In this document: in pieces, positions 40,401-52,445 of the stretch
Position numbering within the stretch: the stretch's first letter is position 1
Layout of the letters: every line of letters begins with the position of its first letter
Origin: Tomocerus qinae
Taxonomy: Eukaryota; Arthropoda; Collembola; Entomobryomorpha; Tomoceridae
Assembly (NCBI GenBank): GCA_020055645.1
Contig: CM034549.1
Location: 6,572,001 to 6,636,000 of the forward strand
Reading direction: 5' to 3'
Length of the DNA stretch: 64,000 nucleotides
Notes under the pieces: model-generated
What the model was told of the DNA's origin: nothing
What the model saw: the letters and a program-made list of their open reading frames with translations, nothing else
Databases searched by the model: none
Program-made: the position numbers and the translations under genes

Positions 40401-41179
40401 GAATGCCGGTTTTAGATTCCGGGACCTTGCAAACAAACAAAGCAAAGTTTTCATTTTGCAAATTACATGTTGGGAATAGTATCTGAGATGGTCAAAGTCT
40501 ATAAATATTAATACTTTTCCAGAATAGTCTATTCTGAAGTAAAAATTACGTTCTACTGTGAAAAGAATAATTACTATGTGATTTTATTCTTATCAGTAGG
40601 AAAGTATCAAGAGTTGTATAATACATACATTTATTTAGATATTTAATTATTATTATACTACCCATGCACGACAAAAGACTTTCCTGAAACTATACAATCT
40701 ACTATAACTATAAACGTGAATCCTTTATTTCAAAAGGTCTCATTCCCAGGTGTAATGAAGTAGTAGGGTAAGAAATTAACATCGGTTAACACGTACCAGA
40801 AATATTTATACTAAACAATTTTGTACTGGTTTATTTTGATCATAGCCGCAGAAGAATTGATAATTATAGATTGTTATTGTCATAAATACTTTTCCCATGC
40901 TGTATGTATTAATTTTCTAGAATATTATTGTATATTATGACCGGATTTCTGGGATTGATCAAGTGCATGCAGATCTTGGTAATGTTTTGCATGATGCTAT
41001 TGTATTATTCCCATTTAGATAAGATAAAATAATTATTGAATTGGTTTTTCCGCACTAGGAACGGGGAAAATAAAAGTGAAATTACAAGTATTAAATTTAT
41101 ATTTTCCTACCTAATCCCTTAAGAAAAGAGGAAGGAAAGTTTTACTAACCTTTTCATATTTATTCATGTTTGTTGCCAT
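37414..41179 (-). CDS. Class-3 aldehyde dehydrogenase, fatty aldehyde dehydrogenase type (ALDH3A2-like)
   Basis: Fourteen exons join in phase to 499 residues: 41150-41179, 40120-40276, 39833-39991, 39700-39744, 39400-39500, 39240-39320, 39011-39150, 38895-38924, 38549-38787, 38230-38338, 38035-38150, 37905-37931, 37734-37760, 37414-37652. The cofactor and active-site motifs are intact: [45 protein letters not shown], general base Glu214 in [10 protein letters not shown], nucleophile Cys248 in [26 protein letters not shown], and [19 protein letters not shown]. The Glu-Cys spacing of 34 equals that of vertebrate ALDH3A1. The C-terminus extends into a hydrophobic segment, [20 protein letters not shown], which is the tail anchor typical of ER fatty aldehyde dehydrogenase. 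Expected reaction: NAD-dependent oxidation of long-chain aldehydes to fatty acids. Exons 8, 12 and 13 are only 27-30 bases. Confidence 0.93.
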
Positions 41180-42322
41180 TTTTGACAGTTAACCTTGTGG
41201 ATGAGCATGAGACGGAAGATATAAAGAAAGTTTACTGAAGACTTACTACTCTGGATATTCAATCGAGTGGCAATTTGTCCTTTGCAGAATGATATTTTAA
41301 ATGATTTAGTCACTAACCCGCTTCTCAGTCGACGACTGCAAAAGTTGCAATAAATGGAACTCGTCCAGAAAGATTTTTACCTCGATTAAAATTTAATTTC
41401 TGGTAGTACTTAGCGAAATAGCTTCACAATAATATGGACATTGTTCTTTCTTAGTAATGTCACAAGCTATATGCATACCATTAGTAAAGTGCTTTTTTTA
41501 ATGTTTAGACGAACTACATTGTTAGAAAAGTCTGAACTCGTTTTGTCTAGTACTAGGTAGACAGGATAGGAGATAAGCCATTCCAGAGAATATTTGTATT
41601 AGGTTAAAAGGTTCCTATTTAATGCTTAAGTAGGATTTACATTTAGCCATATGCGTATCTTGTGTAATTATTGAGATTCTCATATTATGTAGACATAATA
41701 TCAGTAGACAGGGCTTGAAGGTCATACTTCTGAATTCCAGGTGTCACAGTCACAAGGTGAGGACGCAAAACTTGATTTTAATTCATGGCGTTATTGCACT
41801 TTAACCGTAGAACCAGTCAAGTCTGGGAACTTTCATGGAAAATCCACCAAATAATATTATACCTATGTACATGGCTTAAGACAGTCCACAATTGTTATTA
41901 TTCATTACAATTAAGAATACAATATATACATAACAAACAGAGCTTTAATTACTTAATTGCCTGGAAAATCAGTTTGTTCTAAATTGTTAATACAGAATAG
42001 TTTTACATAATTATACAAAGCTTAATTTATAGTAAACTTCGAATATTGTTTTTCTAAGGTTGTTCATTTCCATATTATTACTACTATATATTATCATATA
42101 ATTAATTATGTCTACATGAAGATGTTTTGCCACATTTTTATGAAATAATACATCTTACTTGTATTACTATTGTTGTGGCATATATAATATGCTTCTATGG
42201 TGCCTTTGCTTCTACTTAGAAAGTGATACTTAGCTTTCCAGGCTGTGTGTTGCATGGGGGAGGACGGAACTTTTGACGCCTGGACTTCTCTGTATTCTAT
42301 GAAATTTTATCAAATCTATTTT

Positions 42323-42517
42323 CTATAAAAAGTAGTTCAGGAACTGAAGAAATTTGGACATATCCACTTGGAAGGTTGCTCCAAAAAAAGCTACACTAGG
42401 TTGTCGATTTAATGAGAGATAATCTAATTGTTGTGAAATTGACTCCTGGATTGGAATTCCTCTTAGCATACGGAGACCTTGAGTCCATATAATTAAACAT
42501 TTATTCGAGATAATCAT
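42323..42517 (-). pseudogene. Gustatory-receptor-like C-terminal exon fragment
   Basis: A 64-codon open frame reads MIISNKCLIIWTQGLRM, ESISQQLDYLSLNR, then SVAFFGATFQVDMSKFLQFL and ends NYFL-stop. The end resembles the last membrane helix of arthropod gustatory receptors (a hydrophobic stretch with F..D...L....), which normally continues into TYxxxxxQF. Here a stop falls where that motif should begin, and I see no splice donor that could supply it from a further exon. This suggests either a remnant or a chance resemblance. No upstream exons with other membrane helices were found. Confidence 0.25.
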
Positions 42518-43381
42518 TTGAGCAACGTAATTAGATTATTCTGGCATTTTTTGTAGATACTTAATGACGTGACTTTTGTTAATAAGCGTTATCATATTCG
42601 ATAAAATTATGCTAGAATATATTGACGCATCTGCATATGTAAAGAAACTGCTTGTGTAGTCAGCATTTTAAATCAAATATCACACTATATTATTTAGAAC
42701 GTCATTGATGAACATTAAACTTGATTCTAATTTGCAATTACCTATGTACTAATGAGACTGGATGAATTTGTCGATGGGAATTAACATGGCCATGAGTACG
42801 ATTATTTTAGTTTAGGCTAGGTTTTATTAGTTTAGGTTAAGCTTAGCGACGTTAGGGGATTATGCCAGATTAACCCTCGTCCGTCCGTCATAATGTATAC
42901 ATGGTAGGTCACATTTTTAATTCTATAAATGCTGATTTCCATTCATAATTCAAAAGTGTCTTCGGTTGATTGTGCAACAAGCTCAGACTATGCAATAAAT
43001 AGTATCAAGATAATCCCTGCGTCGGTATTTATTTAATAGAGAGTACTAAAGTATTTGAATGTCGACCACCACAAGTAAGAAGTAAGCCGATGCACGAGTC
43101 ACGTCACAAGTATGGAAAAATAGTTTCACTTTTTGCTCTGGATTTACCTAATCAACCGAATAAAATCTAAGACCTGCCTGCAAGGAATATTTCTCAAGGA
43201 ATGGAGAATATAAAGATAATTAGTATGTATATGTAGTAGTAATATGTATGTAGTATTTAGCAACATAATAATACAGTAAAGTATAAAAACAATTTCTTAT
43301 AAAACTATTAATTTCACGGTTTCGAAATTTCCTTTTCCTAGCTACTTCAAAAAACCAAAGAGAAAGATCCATCTGGAAGCT

Positions 43382-43705
43382 TTAAATCTGAATTGTATGT
43401 ATTTTGCCATCTCCTAATGTCCCAATTAACATACCATCACTATTAAAGAGGTCAAGGGGGAAGTACTCGGCAGTACAAAATTGCCATTTTCTCTAAGCCG
43501 CTCTTTCTATTACATCATTACAGACCACACACATTGCATTGTTTTCGAAGAAGCCTTTTTCATTACTCGACTCCGTTCGACTCTGAATAGAGCCAAAGTT
43601 AGAGTAATCATGTAATAAATTGTAAACGCTCTTTACTATTTCAGAGTTACAATACCGTGGCACTATACCAAACAAAATCTTAATGCTACTTAAATTTTCA
43701 TTCAT
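43382..43705 (-). pseudogene. Unidentified coding remnant with one in-frame stop
   Basis: From the ATG at 43705 a frame of 70 codons (MNENLSSIKILFGIVPRYC to CVVCNDVIERAA) reaches a TAG at 43495-43493. The same frame then continues for 36 more codons (RKWQFCTAEYFPLDLFNSDG, then MLIGTLGDGKIHTIQI) to a TAA. The amino-acid composition looks like real protein on both sides of the stop, which is unusual for such A+T-rich DNA. The second part is loosely like the start of a ligand-binding domain of ionotropic receptors, but I would not assign a family. Confidence 0.3.
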
Positions 43706-45530
43706 GCTGGATTAATTGAATAGAACATAATTTCAATACATTGAATGAAAATAGACTTCTCATCTAGATGTTATATAGTTACTATATCTATGACTTTCCA
43801 GCATTCCTACTATTTTAACTCCCACTAAACCATTTTACTTTTACTTATCCCACCGGGAAGATCCCATTATCTAATTTCCCATTCCAAACTTTGGAGTGGG
43901 AAAATCTCAAATTGTAAACCATGATTAAACTTTATAGTCATAACTCATACTTAGAAAAACAATTTTTTTTGTTTTATCCTATTCACATGTTTTATTACTA
44001 AACAGTGCACTTATTCCCAGGAATTCCAAATTATAATTCGAACTGGATACATCTTATCTGATATGTTGCAATTCCTTTTTATACTATGCTAATACTAATC
44101 TTGTAGTCAAATCCTAGGATTTAAAGTAAAAAGTAAAAAACCATGAAAAAACGTATAAGTACTAATTTTTTGTAGCATATTATTGTTAGATAAGGGGAGA
44201 AGTGCTACTCATACAGCTATAAACGATGAATATTCTTAACTATACATCAATTAAATGAACATTTTATCCTTTACGCCAGGCCCTTAATAAAAACGAAATA
44301 ATAAATGCATAAAATAAACAATTTAAAAAGAAATCAAAACCGATTTTGAATCAACAAATTGAAACACATTTATAACATGATGGTAAAGAATTCAACGCGG
44401 AATTGTATTAATGATAATATATCTGGGCATTGTGGGCATTCATCGCAGAATTGAACTGCTACTTGGATCCGATTGGTCAATTCAAGTCTGGAGAGTTATG
44501 GTAATGCCATCATGTCATAACCAAATTACTTAAGGTAAGCGTGCTACATATAGCCACAGTACTTCCAAATTGATGATAAAACATCCCAATTAATAACTGC
44601 CACAAAAACATCTGTTATATAATCGCAGAAGAAAATTTCTACAGTTTTACCTTAAGGGGCTGACGGTTGGGGGAGAATGAATCATATTTATTATAATCGT
44701 GTATTACAGAAACAACTCAGTTTCTCAACTCAATTTCTTAAATGTCAAAAATGTGCTGTGAAAAAGTTCTAAGAGGTACATAAAAATTGATTTAAATGTT
44801 ATATAAAAATAATTGGTATTGAAGAGTCTCTTGTGAATGAAAATATATTATTTTCACTTGAATGAGGCTTAAAAATAGTCAATTCGATAAAATAACACTT
44901 TCTATTGTTGGTTCTAGAGAAACAAGTACCTAAAGAAATATAAATGAAGAATTAGTGTACAGTGTTTAATACTTAACCTTTAAATAGTAAACATTATTTA
45001 TTTATGTAGGTCAGGCATTGTCACGTATTTATACCACAGACGATCGGTATCAAAACAGCTAGCATTGAAACAGTGATAAAAGTAAATACTTTGTTTGCAA
45101 TAAAGCAAAGACAACATTCCAATTTAGTATTTAGACCAAAAACTATCAATGGAATATGACTAACAACAATGGGAAGGTAAAAGTGAATTAGAATTAACCT
45201 ATTTTGTCTTTACAGATGCAGAATTGTTACCTTTAGAATAATTATTAATTATCAAGTCAATCTAATGTTCACCACTCATAATTCAGACGGATTAATAAGG
45301 CCTTAAGCTAAATGATAAGTGAGAATATTCCTGGGAAATAAAACAATATTGCATTTATTTATAACTTTCTACTTACCACTGAGCTATGGACTACAACTCT
45401 TCTACCACCTCTATGGTGCCCTACCGCCACCACAAAGCCAATAATTTTGCTAATAATTCCCAAGAAAATATAGAAGAATGAGTCTAATCGCCAACTCATA
45501 ATCAATGTTTTACTTTAACAAGCCAATAGG

Positions 45531-45571
45531 CCATTTTAGCCGGCTAAAATTGCTGCTAGTGGCTAAAATGG
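45531..45571. repeat. Inverted repeat with nested perfect palindrome
   Basis: CCATTTTAGCC (45531-45541) is reversed as GGCTAAAATGG (45561-45571). The first arm overlaps a perfect 16-base palindrome, TTTTAGCCGGCTAAAA (45534-45549). Further TTTTAGC / GGCTAAAA copies continue to about 45660. It may be a decayed foldback or MITE copy; no function is assigned. Confidence 0.6.
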
Positions 45572-46144
45572 AAAAAACTTTAAACTTGATTTTAATTTTA
45601 GCTACTGGCTAAAATTTTTTACCTAGGTTAAAAACCATTTCAGCCACTAGCCATCTGCGACTAGTTAGTTATGTATAGCCTATTGTGTTATTGAAAGCAT
45701 GCAAAAATTTAAATTCAAATAACCCAATTAAGCCCATTAGTAATGGAAATGTTTCAACCATTAAAAAACTTCAATGTGGCACATAATTGTGATTGATTAT
45801 GTGTTAACATTTTTTGAATTTCAGGTGCAAGTTTGGAAAGTAATAGTAACAACAGGTACCTCTGTTTCCTATTATTTTAGGGCATTGAAGGCTACTACAA
45901 TTTAAATCTAGAAGTCACTGCATAATAAGTTTCTGTTTTTAGACCGTATACGGATCAAAATTCTAACAACTTATTAAATTGGGATAAATCGATGCCAACT
46001 ACGTAAGCCAAAGTCAAGTATGCCAATCGGAACGTAAATGTATAACTATGTCGATTGATGTTGATTATTCCTGTTATAAAAAGCAGACATTACAGTACGA
46101 TTTATTTATGACCCGACTAAGCTCTGACTCGACCGGATGAAGCG

Positions 46145-46158
46145 ATGACACGTGTCAT
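46145..46158. promoter_or_regulatory. Perfect 14-base palindrome with CACGTG E-box
   Basis: ATGACACGTGTCAT is fully self-complementary and centres on the bHLH-binding E-box CACGTG. It lies 1.86 kb upstream of the first desaturase gene. Motif match only. Confidence 0.25.
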
Positions 46159-47914
46159 GTGGCTGGTTGCCTGCGTCTTTAAGCCCAACAGAAATTGTGG
46201 AACTCCCACAATCCAAGTCAGTCAAAGGTCGAACTCTTCATTATCATTATATCCGTCTTTGACTCTTCGTCCTATCCCATGTTGTACCTATAATACCTAG
46301 TACTTAGCAGCAACTTAATACCTACTACTACAAGAAGGGTAAATTAAAAATCAAGTTGGATTTCCCATTCCCACGCTACATATACAGCCAGAATGATTTC
46401 AAATAACAGTTTTCTTGTAAAGTTTACATATGCTCCAACTACAAGTAGTTATCACAATAACAACTGATGCCAATCTATATCTGCACTGTGCACTCTGCAG
46501 TTTCTATGATTTACTGGGTGTATTTACACATATGTACCACGTAAATGACTAATTGCACCAAGGTAAGCTCAATATTCATAATATTCACCGTAAATTGACA
46601 TAAAAAATTAACCAGCTAAGACAAGGGCAATCCCAAGAGCAAAATGTCAGTAGGTATTATCAGTTGTCCACATTCACAATGCATTTGTGGGTAAAAAATA
46701 CAATTTTGAAATCGTTTTTGTAGCTATCACTAAGACTATGATTGCACACGTATTATATTACTACCGTGAAATATAAATCTTAAAGTAGACTCAAGAATAA
46801 AAAAGTTTCATGGAAAATATATGATTTCAATAATATTTTATCATAATATTTCATAGTTACTTATGTTAATTTACATTCATTCAGAAAATTTAGGGATATT
46901 ATTCACCTGTGTGAATTACTATTATGCGTAATTTTTCAGTAGATCACCAGGGATCGAATTTTAAAGGTTGATAAGATGTTCGTCTCTAATAAGCCTTTGA
47001 TACCGCATAAATCATCTTCGTGAATCCCAAATACTCCCCTCCCCTGTCTCCATGTTGCTTTTAGTTTAATTAAAGTCCGCATTTGTTCCAGGACACTTGT
47101 GTTCAAACAGGTTTGTAATTCGTTCGTTCTGGAATGTACCTCGAAGAAATACATGACGATGACGACTGGGAAAACAGAATTGTTTATTGTTCGGGGGTAA
47201 TATAAAGTTTCCACGATAATACAGAGACTTCGTCTTTTTCTTGGTAATATAGTTTTAACGCATGTTTTCCAATCAAGAATACAGTTGTATAGGCTCATTT
47301 TCAAAAAATATTCAGAGAGGTAGCAAAACTACATTACGATGGATGTTGGTGCTTTAGGTACTTCAGTCAAAAATTATAACGACACTACACGTAAATACGT
47401 AGGGAGTAATTAAGGGGCTAAATAAAAAAAACATCTTTTATAAAGCAAGGCTAAGTAAAAGTATAAAAGTCAAGCTCATACCGAGTAGACATACATGCAC
47501 CTAAATATTTATAATGAACTATTGTAAATGCATACTTGGAGTACGTCAAATTCAGGAAGTTCTGTTTCCCATGGTTTAAAGATGGACAGGTATTGATAGC
47601 TCTTTGCAAATAGTCGAAACTGACGATGGTGAGAACTGAGAACCTGGTTGATCGTTGTCCCTTTCTGTATTTAATTCTCTTACACAACTAAGCCGTAAGC
47701 CTTAATTTATAATACCACGGTTAAACTAGGTGACTTCTTGTAAAGGAAAACAAATTAGTTCACAAACAACTTCAGAAGAACACAGCTAGAAAATATTGCT
47801 TTGTCATTTGGACGTCACTACTCTAATAATATAGCTGAACTACAAGCAGTCGGAGATTGACAGTCACTGTTCAGTCCTTTACAGTGCATTACATATAATT
47901 CATAATTTGCGTCT

Positions 47915-47931
47915 AATCCCGCTTTGGGATT
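47915..47931. promoter_or_regulatory. Conserved palindrome AATCCCGCTTTGGGATT upstream of gene A
   Basis: Arms AATCCC and GGGATT flank a five-base centre, 73 bases before the ATG at 48004. The same 17 bases occur before genes B and C. It lies just downstream of a conserved initiator-like CAGTCACTGTTCAGTCC block (near 47861-47877), so it may be in the 5' leader as a stem or at the promoter as a protein-binding site. Confidence 0.5.
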
Positions 47932-48003
47932 CTCCCGCTGTAGAAAACTAACAATTTTATGCCAGTGAGATTGGTGCTCAGGATTGGAAACCAGATTTAG
48001 AAA

Positions 48004-49969
48004 ATGGCACCGAAAATAAAGGACGATTCGGATGTGGGACCAGATATGACCCAATCTGGACCACAGCAGACTTTAAAATCCAGTTTTCATCTTCTCAAGA
48101 AACACAGCATGAAACGTGGCGACTTTCTGCCATGCATTCATGATTGGTTTGAAGGTAAGTTAAATATACACAAATTTAGTACTTAAATCGTTATATCTAA
48201 ATTTAATCGATATTTGCTGGATGGCAGCTAAAAGACGGGATGACGATGTGGGGAATTACTGGAGAGTTCACGACAAACTTTACAACTTGGAAAGCTTTAT
48301 CAAAAATCACCCAGGAGGACCCGATTGGATTGAAACGACTAGGGGGACGGATATCACCGAAGCTTTTGAATCTGCACATGTCACTAACGTCAATTTTGTA
48401 GAACGAACTCTGGCGGAATTCTATGTCGCCGACGCCACCCACCCGAGGAACTCTCCATACACATTCAAGGAAAATGGATTCTACAAAACTCTCAAACGAA
48501 AAGTTGAGCCAGTTCTTAAGGTAAACAAACCTTTCTCTTAAACTTGTTTTTTATAAGTAGACTCAACTGAACAATGAGAAAAGTCTTAAAATTCAATCAT
48601 AGGAAATACCCTAACATAGAAATATATTTTGTTTAGAATATTTTTTGCTTAGTAATGGTGTATAATAAATAAAATCTAAAATAAAATCAATAAATGAGTT
48701 GTATCTGTCTGCAGAAAGTGGGTACCGGACCCAGTTGGGAATGTAAGATGATGCAAGACGGGTTGTTTGTCACTTTCGTACTTTTAGCCTTCCTTGGGAT
48801 TCGCTACGACAGTTTTTTCTTTCAACTTGCTGGTGGAATTGTTATGGGAATGTGCGTTGTCGGAGGTCACAATTTTCTTCATCAGAGGGACAATTGGAGA
48901 CGATTTTACTTTGATTTGATTCCATTTTCCTCTTACGAATGGCGACTCACCCACGGCCTCAGCCACCATCTCTTTCCTAATTCTATTTTAGTAAGCATAA
49001 TATTATTTTTCCTCATTGAAAATGAAAATATTCAATAGGTATAAAATAGTGTAAAAGTAATTATTCAATTTATTAATATATTCTTCCAGGATTTTGAAGT
49101 TCAAGAAGGAGAGCCATTGATGGAATTTTTGCCGCACCGTTCCCGAAATTGGATTAAAAGCTATGGAGCTGTAATCTATTCTCATGTACTGTACACACAA
49201 TATGCTAATAGTGAATTTCTTAAGCGTGTCCGAGCGATTTACAGAGGGACACAGACATGGCGTATAGAGAATTTAATCGTCTTCATTGAAGTTGGCCTTT
49301 TTTATCTCATTGCTCCTTCTTTATGGGTAAGTGCAAAATATTATTACTCCCCAGTTATTATTAATTTGTTCTTAAGACGCCTCGTTTCAGTTGGAATTAA
49401 ATTTTTTTCAGGTTACTATTAAATCGGCTGCTATTCTTTTTTGTGTCGCTTCCTATGTACTGACTTTCAATAATGCCAACGCTCACCATCATCCAACAAC
49501 ATTTCATGATGGAGATGAAGCCAGAACTGATCCTGACTTTGGGTATATTTAAAATTTCTTAATAATGATTTTGTAAATTTGCAACAAATATTTTCCGAGG
49601 AAAAGTTATAAACTGTATTTTGGATCCATTTTTCCATTAACAAAATTTTGTTCACATTTCTTTGGAATTTTATCAAATGTCAATTACAGATTATGTCAGG
49701 TCGATGCTTCCAAGTCAAAGACAGATTGGTACCATCAGTCAACTTTGGCAATAATGACTACCTTCGGCGACCACCCGATGCATCATCTCTTCCCAACTGT
49801 TGATGTCTCCAAACAGAAATACATCAAACCAATTGTTTTGGAAACATTGAGAGAATTTGGAGAAATTTACCCGGAAATGGAACAATGGGAATTGTTCAAG
49901 GGTTCTCACAGGCAGATGTTCAGAACAGAACCTCACAAAATCGATGTTTACAAATCTAGGAAGTACTAA
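48004..49969 (+). CDS. Cytochrome b5-related membrane fatty-acid desaturase, copy A
   Basis: Six exons (48004-48154, 48228-48520, 48715-48990, 49090-49326, 49412-49542, 49690-49969) join in phase to 455 residues. Residues about 51-148 form a cytochrome b5 heme domain: WRVHDKLYNLESFIKNHPGG, with heme ligands His78 (HPGG) and His101 (FESAH). The desaturase part follows with three histidine boxes that would bind the di-iron centre: HNFLH (200-204), HGLSHH (228-233) and HPMHH (391-395). Four hydrophobic helices separate the boxes, and there is an extra AHHHP at 343-347. Size and order match the arthropod Cyt-b5-r family (436 residues in Drosophila), in which cytochrome b5 is thought to feed electrons to the desaturase at the ER membrane. 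The substrate is unknown. The third box is HxxHH, not the QxxHH of front-end desaturases. No defects are seen. Confidence 0.92.
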
Positions 49970-50263
49970 AATCGAATCGAATATTAATATAAATACTTCC
50001 TGAGATGTGATTTTCAAATTATGCTGCATTCGTTCATTTGTCATCAAATTGATTGGCATTATTTTACCTTATTCGTTATTTTCATCTGTAAACATTTAAG
50101 TACCAAATTGCAGCATGTAGGGTTTTTGGTGATGGCGAAGACATTTTAAAAGATAAAAGCTTAAAAGTTCAGCATTTTTAATCTGGTTACGTTGTTAATA
50201 CTTATTTAAAATGTTTTATAATGTATGAAGATCTAAATCGAATGGGATTATATAATTTTATTC

Positions 50264-50269
50264 AATAAA
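50264..50269 (+). terminator. Polyadenylation signal of gene A
   Basis: AATAAA in the context ATTCAATAAACAAAAT, about 295 bases after the stop codon. The same context is kept after gene B. Confidence 0.55.
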
Positions 50270-52344
50270 CAAAATGCTCAACTATTCAAAAAGTCCTCTT
50301 AAAAATATTATGTTTATTCTCACTCAATCACTCCATTATGGCAAAGACATTTTTCAAAAATGCTATTTCTTTTATGGTGACACTGGGTCCAAAAGAGATA
50401 GCACAAATGTTTTGACTAAATAAAAATCATTCTAAGTATTGACCTTTGTACTCTTTCTATTGACTTTCGTACTTTTTTTATTGACCCAGTTACTTCTTGG
50501 TATGGACAATTGGACTATTTTCTAAAAGCCTTTTTTTATTGACAAAAAACCTTTTTTCTATTTACCCGATAAATCTTATCCTTTTGCAATTAAAACAAAA
50601 GTTTTCAACACAATTTTTTAAGTTCAGTGACAGTACAATTATTTACTTGGTACCAAACCAAATGCAGTAGATATTTAATATACCTGCATGATCGGTGAAC
50701 TGCTCTATGGAAAGGACTAAGGACACACACAATAAAATCATATCCTTACCTGTAATGAGATTTAAGGCTCATCTTATTTGCTCGACACCAGACGACATGC
50801 CTGACTCTAACCGTCGGGTGGGTTTTGCGTTAGATTAAGTTAGGTTATGTCGGGGGTGGGTAGGACAAGATGACATTTTTCTTTAAAAATCAACTGTCTA
50901 CATTCAGCAGATTAAAGATGTGAGTAAAATTATGATATTGATTAAATGGTGGACGTTTTATGATTTTTCGTGAGAGTGAGTAGAAAGAAAAGGCGGAATT
51001 CATTTTAAAATTCTTAAATTTCAAGTAAAAAATAAAATATGATAAGTTAAACACTATTTTATCATAATAATTGATTCATAACAGTAATTTCATAGGTATT
51101 TACATTAATTCAGGAAAGATAGTTAGAAAGATTTAATTTCAGTATTATTTTTCTTTTTAAAAAATTCTAAGGACAAGGTTCACTAGATTATAAGTCGAAG
51201 AATCTTCAATTGGGTTCGTACGCTTTGTGGTAATGGAGGTAGGAGGATTTTGCGAAACGTAATGGAAAGCCGTAAGCGCAACCTTAAACAATGTTTTATC
51301 TTAATGAAATGATTCATAAATCATAATAAATTCATTGGTATTCAGGAAAGATAGTTAGAAATATTCTTCTGTGATCTACAATTTATACAATGCGAAATTT
51401 TTCAGTAGGTTACAAAAAATAACCCAGGAACAAAATTAAAAGGTTGTTGATCTACATATTCATAGATGCATCCTTGACACTGCATCTGCAAGACTGCATG
51501 AGTCATTCATAGCTTTCCTATAATACTCCCTTGTCTCCATGTTGCTTTTAGTTTATTGAAGTCCGTATTTTGCTATGCTATGTTAAAATTAAACCGGTTT
51601 GTTTTGTAATTCTAAATATTTCGATCCTTCGTTCGCTCTGAGTGTACCACAAAGAAATACATGATGATGGCGACTGGGAAAACAAAAGATGTTTATCGTT
51701 CAGGTTCAGGAGGGAAGGGAATGTTAATAATATAAAGTTTCCACAATAATACAGAAACTCGGTTCTTTCCTTAGTAATATAATTTTAACGCATGTAGTCC
51801 AATTCCAATCAAGTACATACATTAGTTGTGCTATTCAATCAAATTACTACGATATTGTAACGTCAATACATCTAGACTGTAGGCAGTATGTATATAATTA
51901 AGGGGTATTGTAACAACATCTTTTATGAAGCAAGACTCAGAAAAAGTGTACAAGTCTAGCTTAAACCGAGTAGATATTATACATAAATATTGATAATTAA
52001 GTGTTGCAAGAGTACATAGCACTTATATTATAGGAATAGGAATGAATTTTCCTTGGAGTATGATTCCCATGGTTTAAAGATGGGCAGATATTGATAACGC
52101 TTTCGAAATAGTCGAAAGTGAGGATGGTGAGAAATTAATGGGACCCTTTCTGACGTTGATTCCCTTATATTACACAACTTAGCCTTATAGTTTATAGTAT
52201 CACGGTTCAAGTGATGATTGCCAGTAAAGCAAGTGAAATTAACTTTTATTAAGGCTGAACTACAAGTAAGTGTAGCAGTCACTGTTCAGTCCTTGTTCCG
52301 GAAAGTGTATGATTTAGTCTATTTATATAGCACATAATTCATCT

Positions 52345-52361
52345 AATCCCGCTTTGGGATT
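52345..52361. promoter_or_regulatory. Conserved palindrome AATCCCGCTTTGGGATT upstream of gene B
   Basis: Identical to the element before genes A and C, here 85 bases before the ATG at 52446, and again downstream of CAGTCACTGTTCAGTCC. Confidence 0.5.
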
Positions 52362-52445
52362 CTAGAAGAAGTAAACCGCAGAAGTAAACTAACAATTTTA
52401 TGCCAGTGATATTTGTGCCCAGGATCGGAAAACATATTTTAAAAA

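Larger units (their letters stand above)
41180..46600. other. Gene-poor stretch with two coding remnants
   Basis: No complete gene is recognised. It holds the two minus-strand remnants at 42323-42517 and 43382-43705, an inverted-repeat cluster at 45531-45660 and an E-box palindrome at 46145. The remainder is A+T-rich with no distinct structure. The promoter of the aldehyde dehydrogenase gene must lie at its left end. Confidence 0.5.
49970..52445. other. Spacer between desaturase copies A and B
   Basis: 3' flank of A, then the duplicated 5' flank of B. Compared with B's 3' flank, A carries roughly 170 extra bases (about 50390-50590) rich in ATTGACTTT-like words. Around 51000-51370 a stretch ending TCAGGAAAGATAGTTAGAAA is partly repeated. 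No gene is recognised. Confidence 0.5.

Noticed and set aside
42800..42860. TTAGG-like words suggesting interstitial telomere repeats (also near 50830)
   Set aside because: Only scattered, non-tandem matches to the arthropod telomere repeat; not above chance for such sequence.
46936..47304. 122-codon minus-strand frame in the upstream flank of desaturase A
   Set aside because: The homologous flanks of units B and C do not keep the frame, so it is not a conserved gene.
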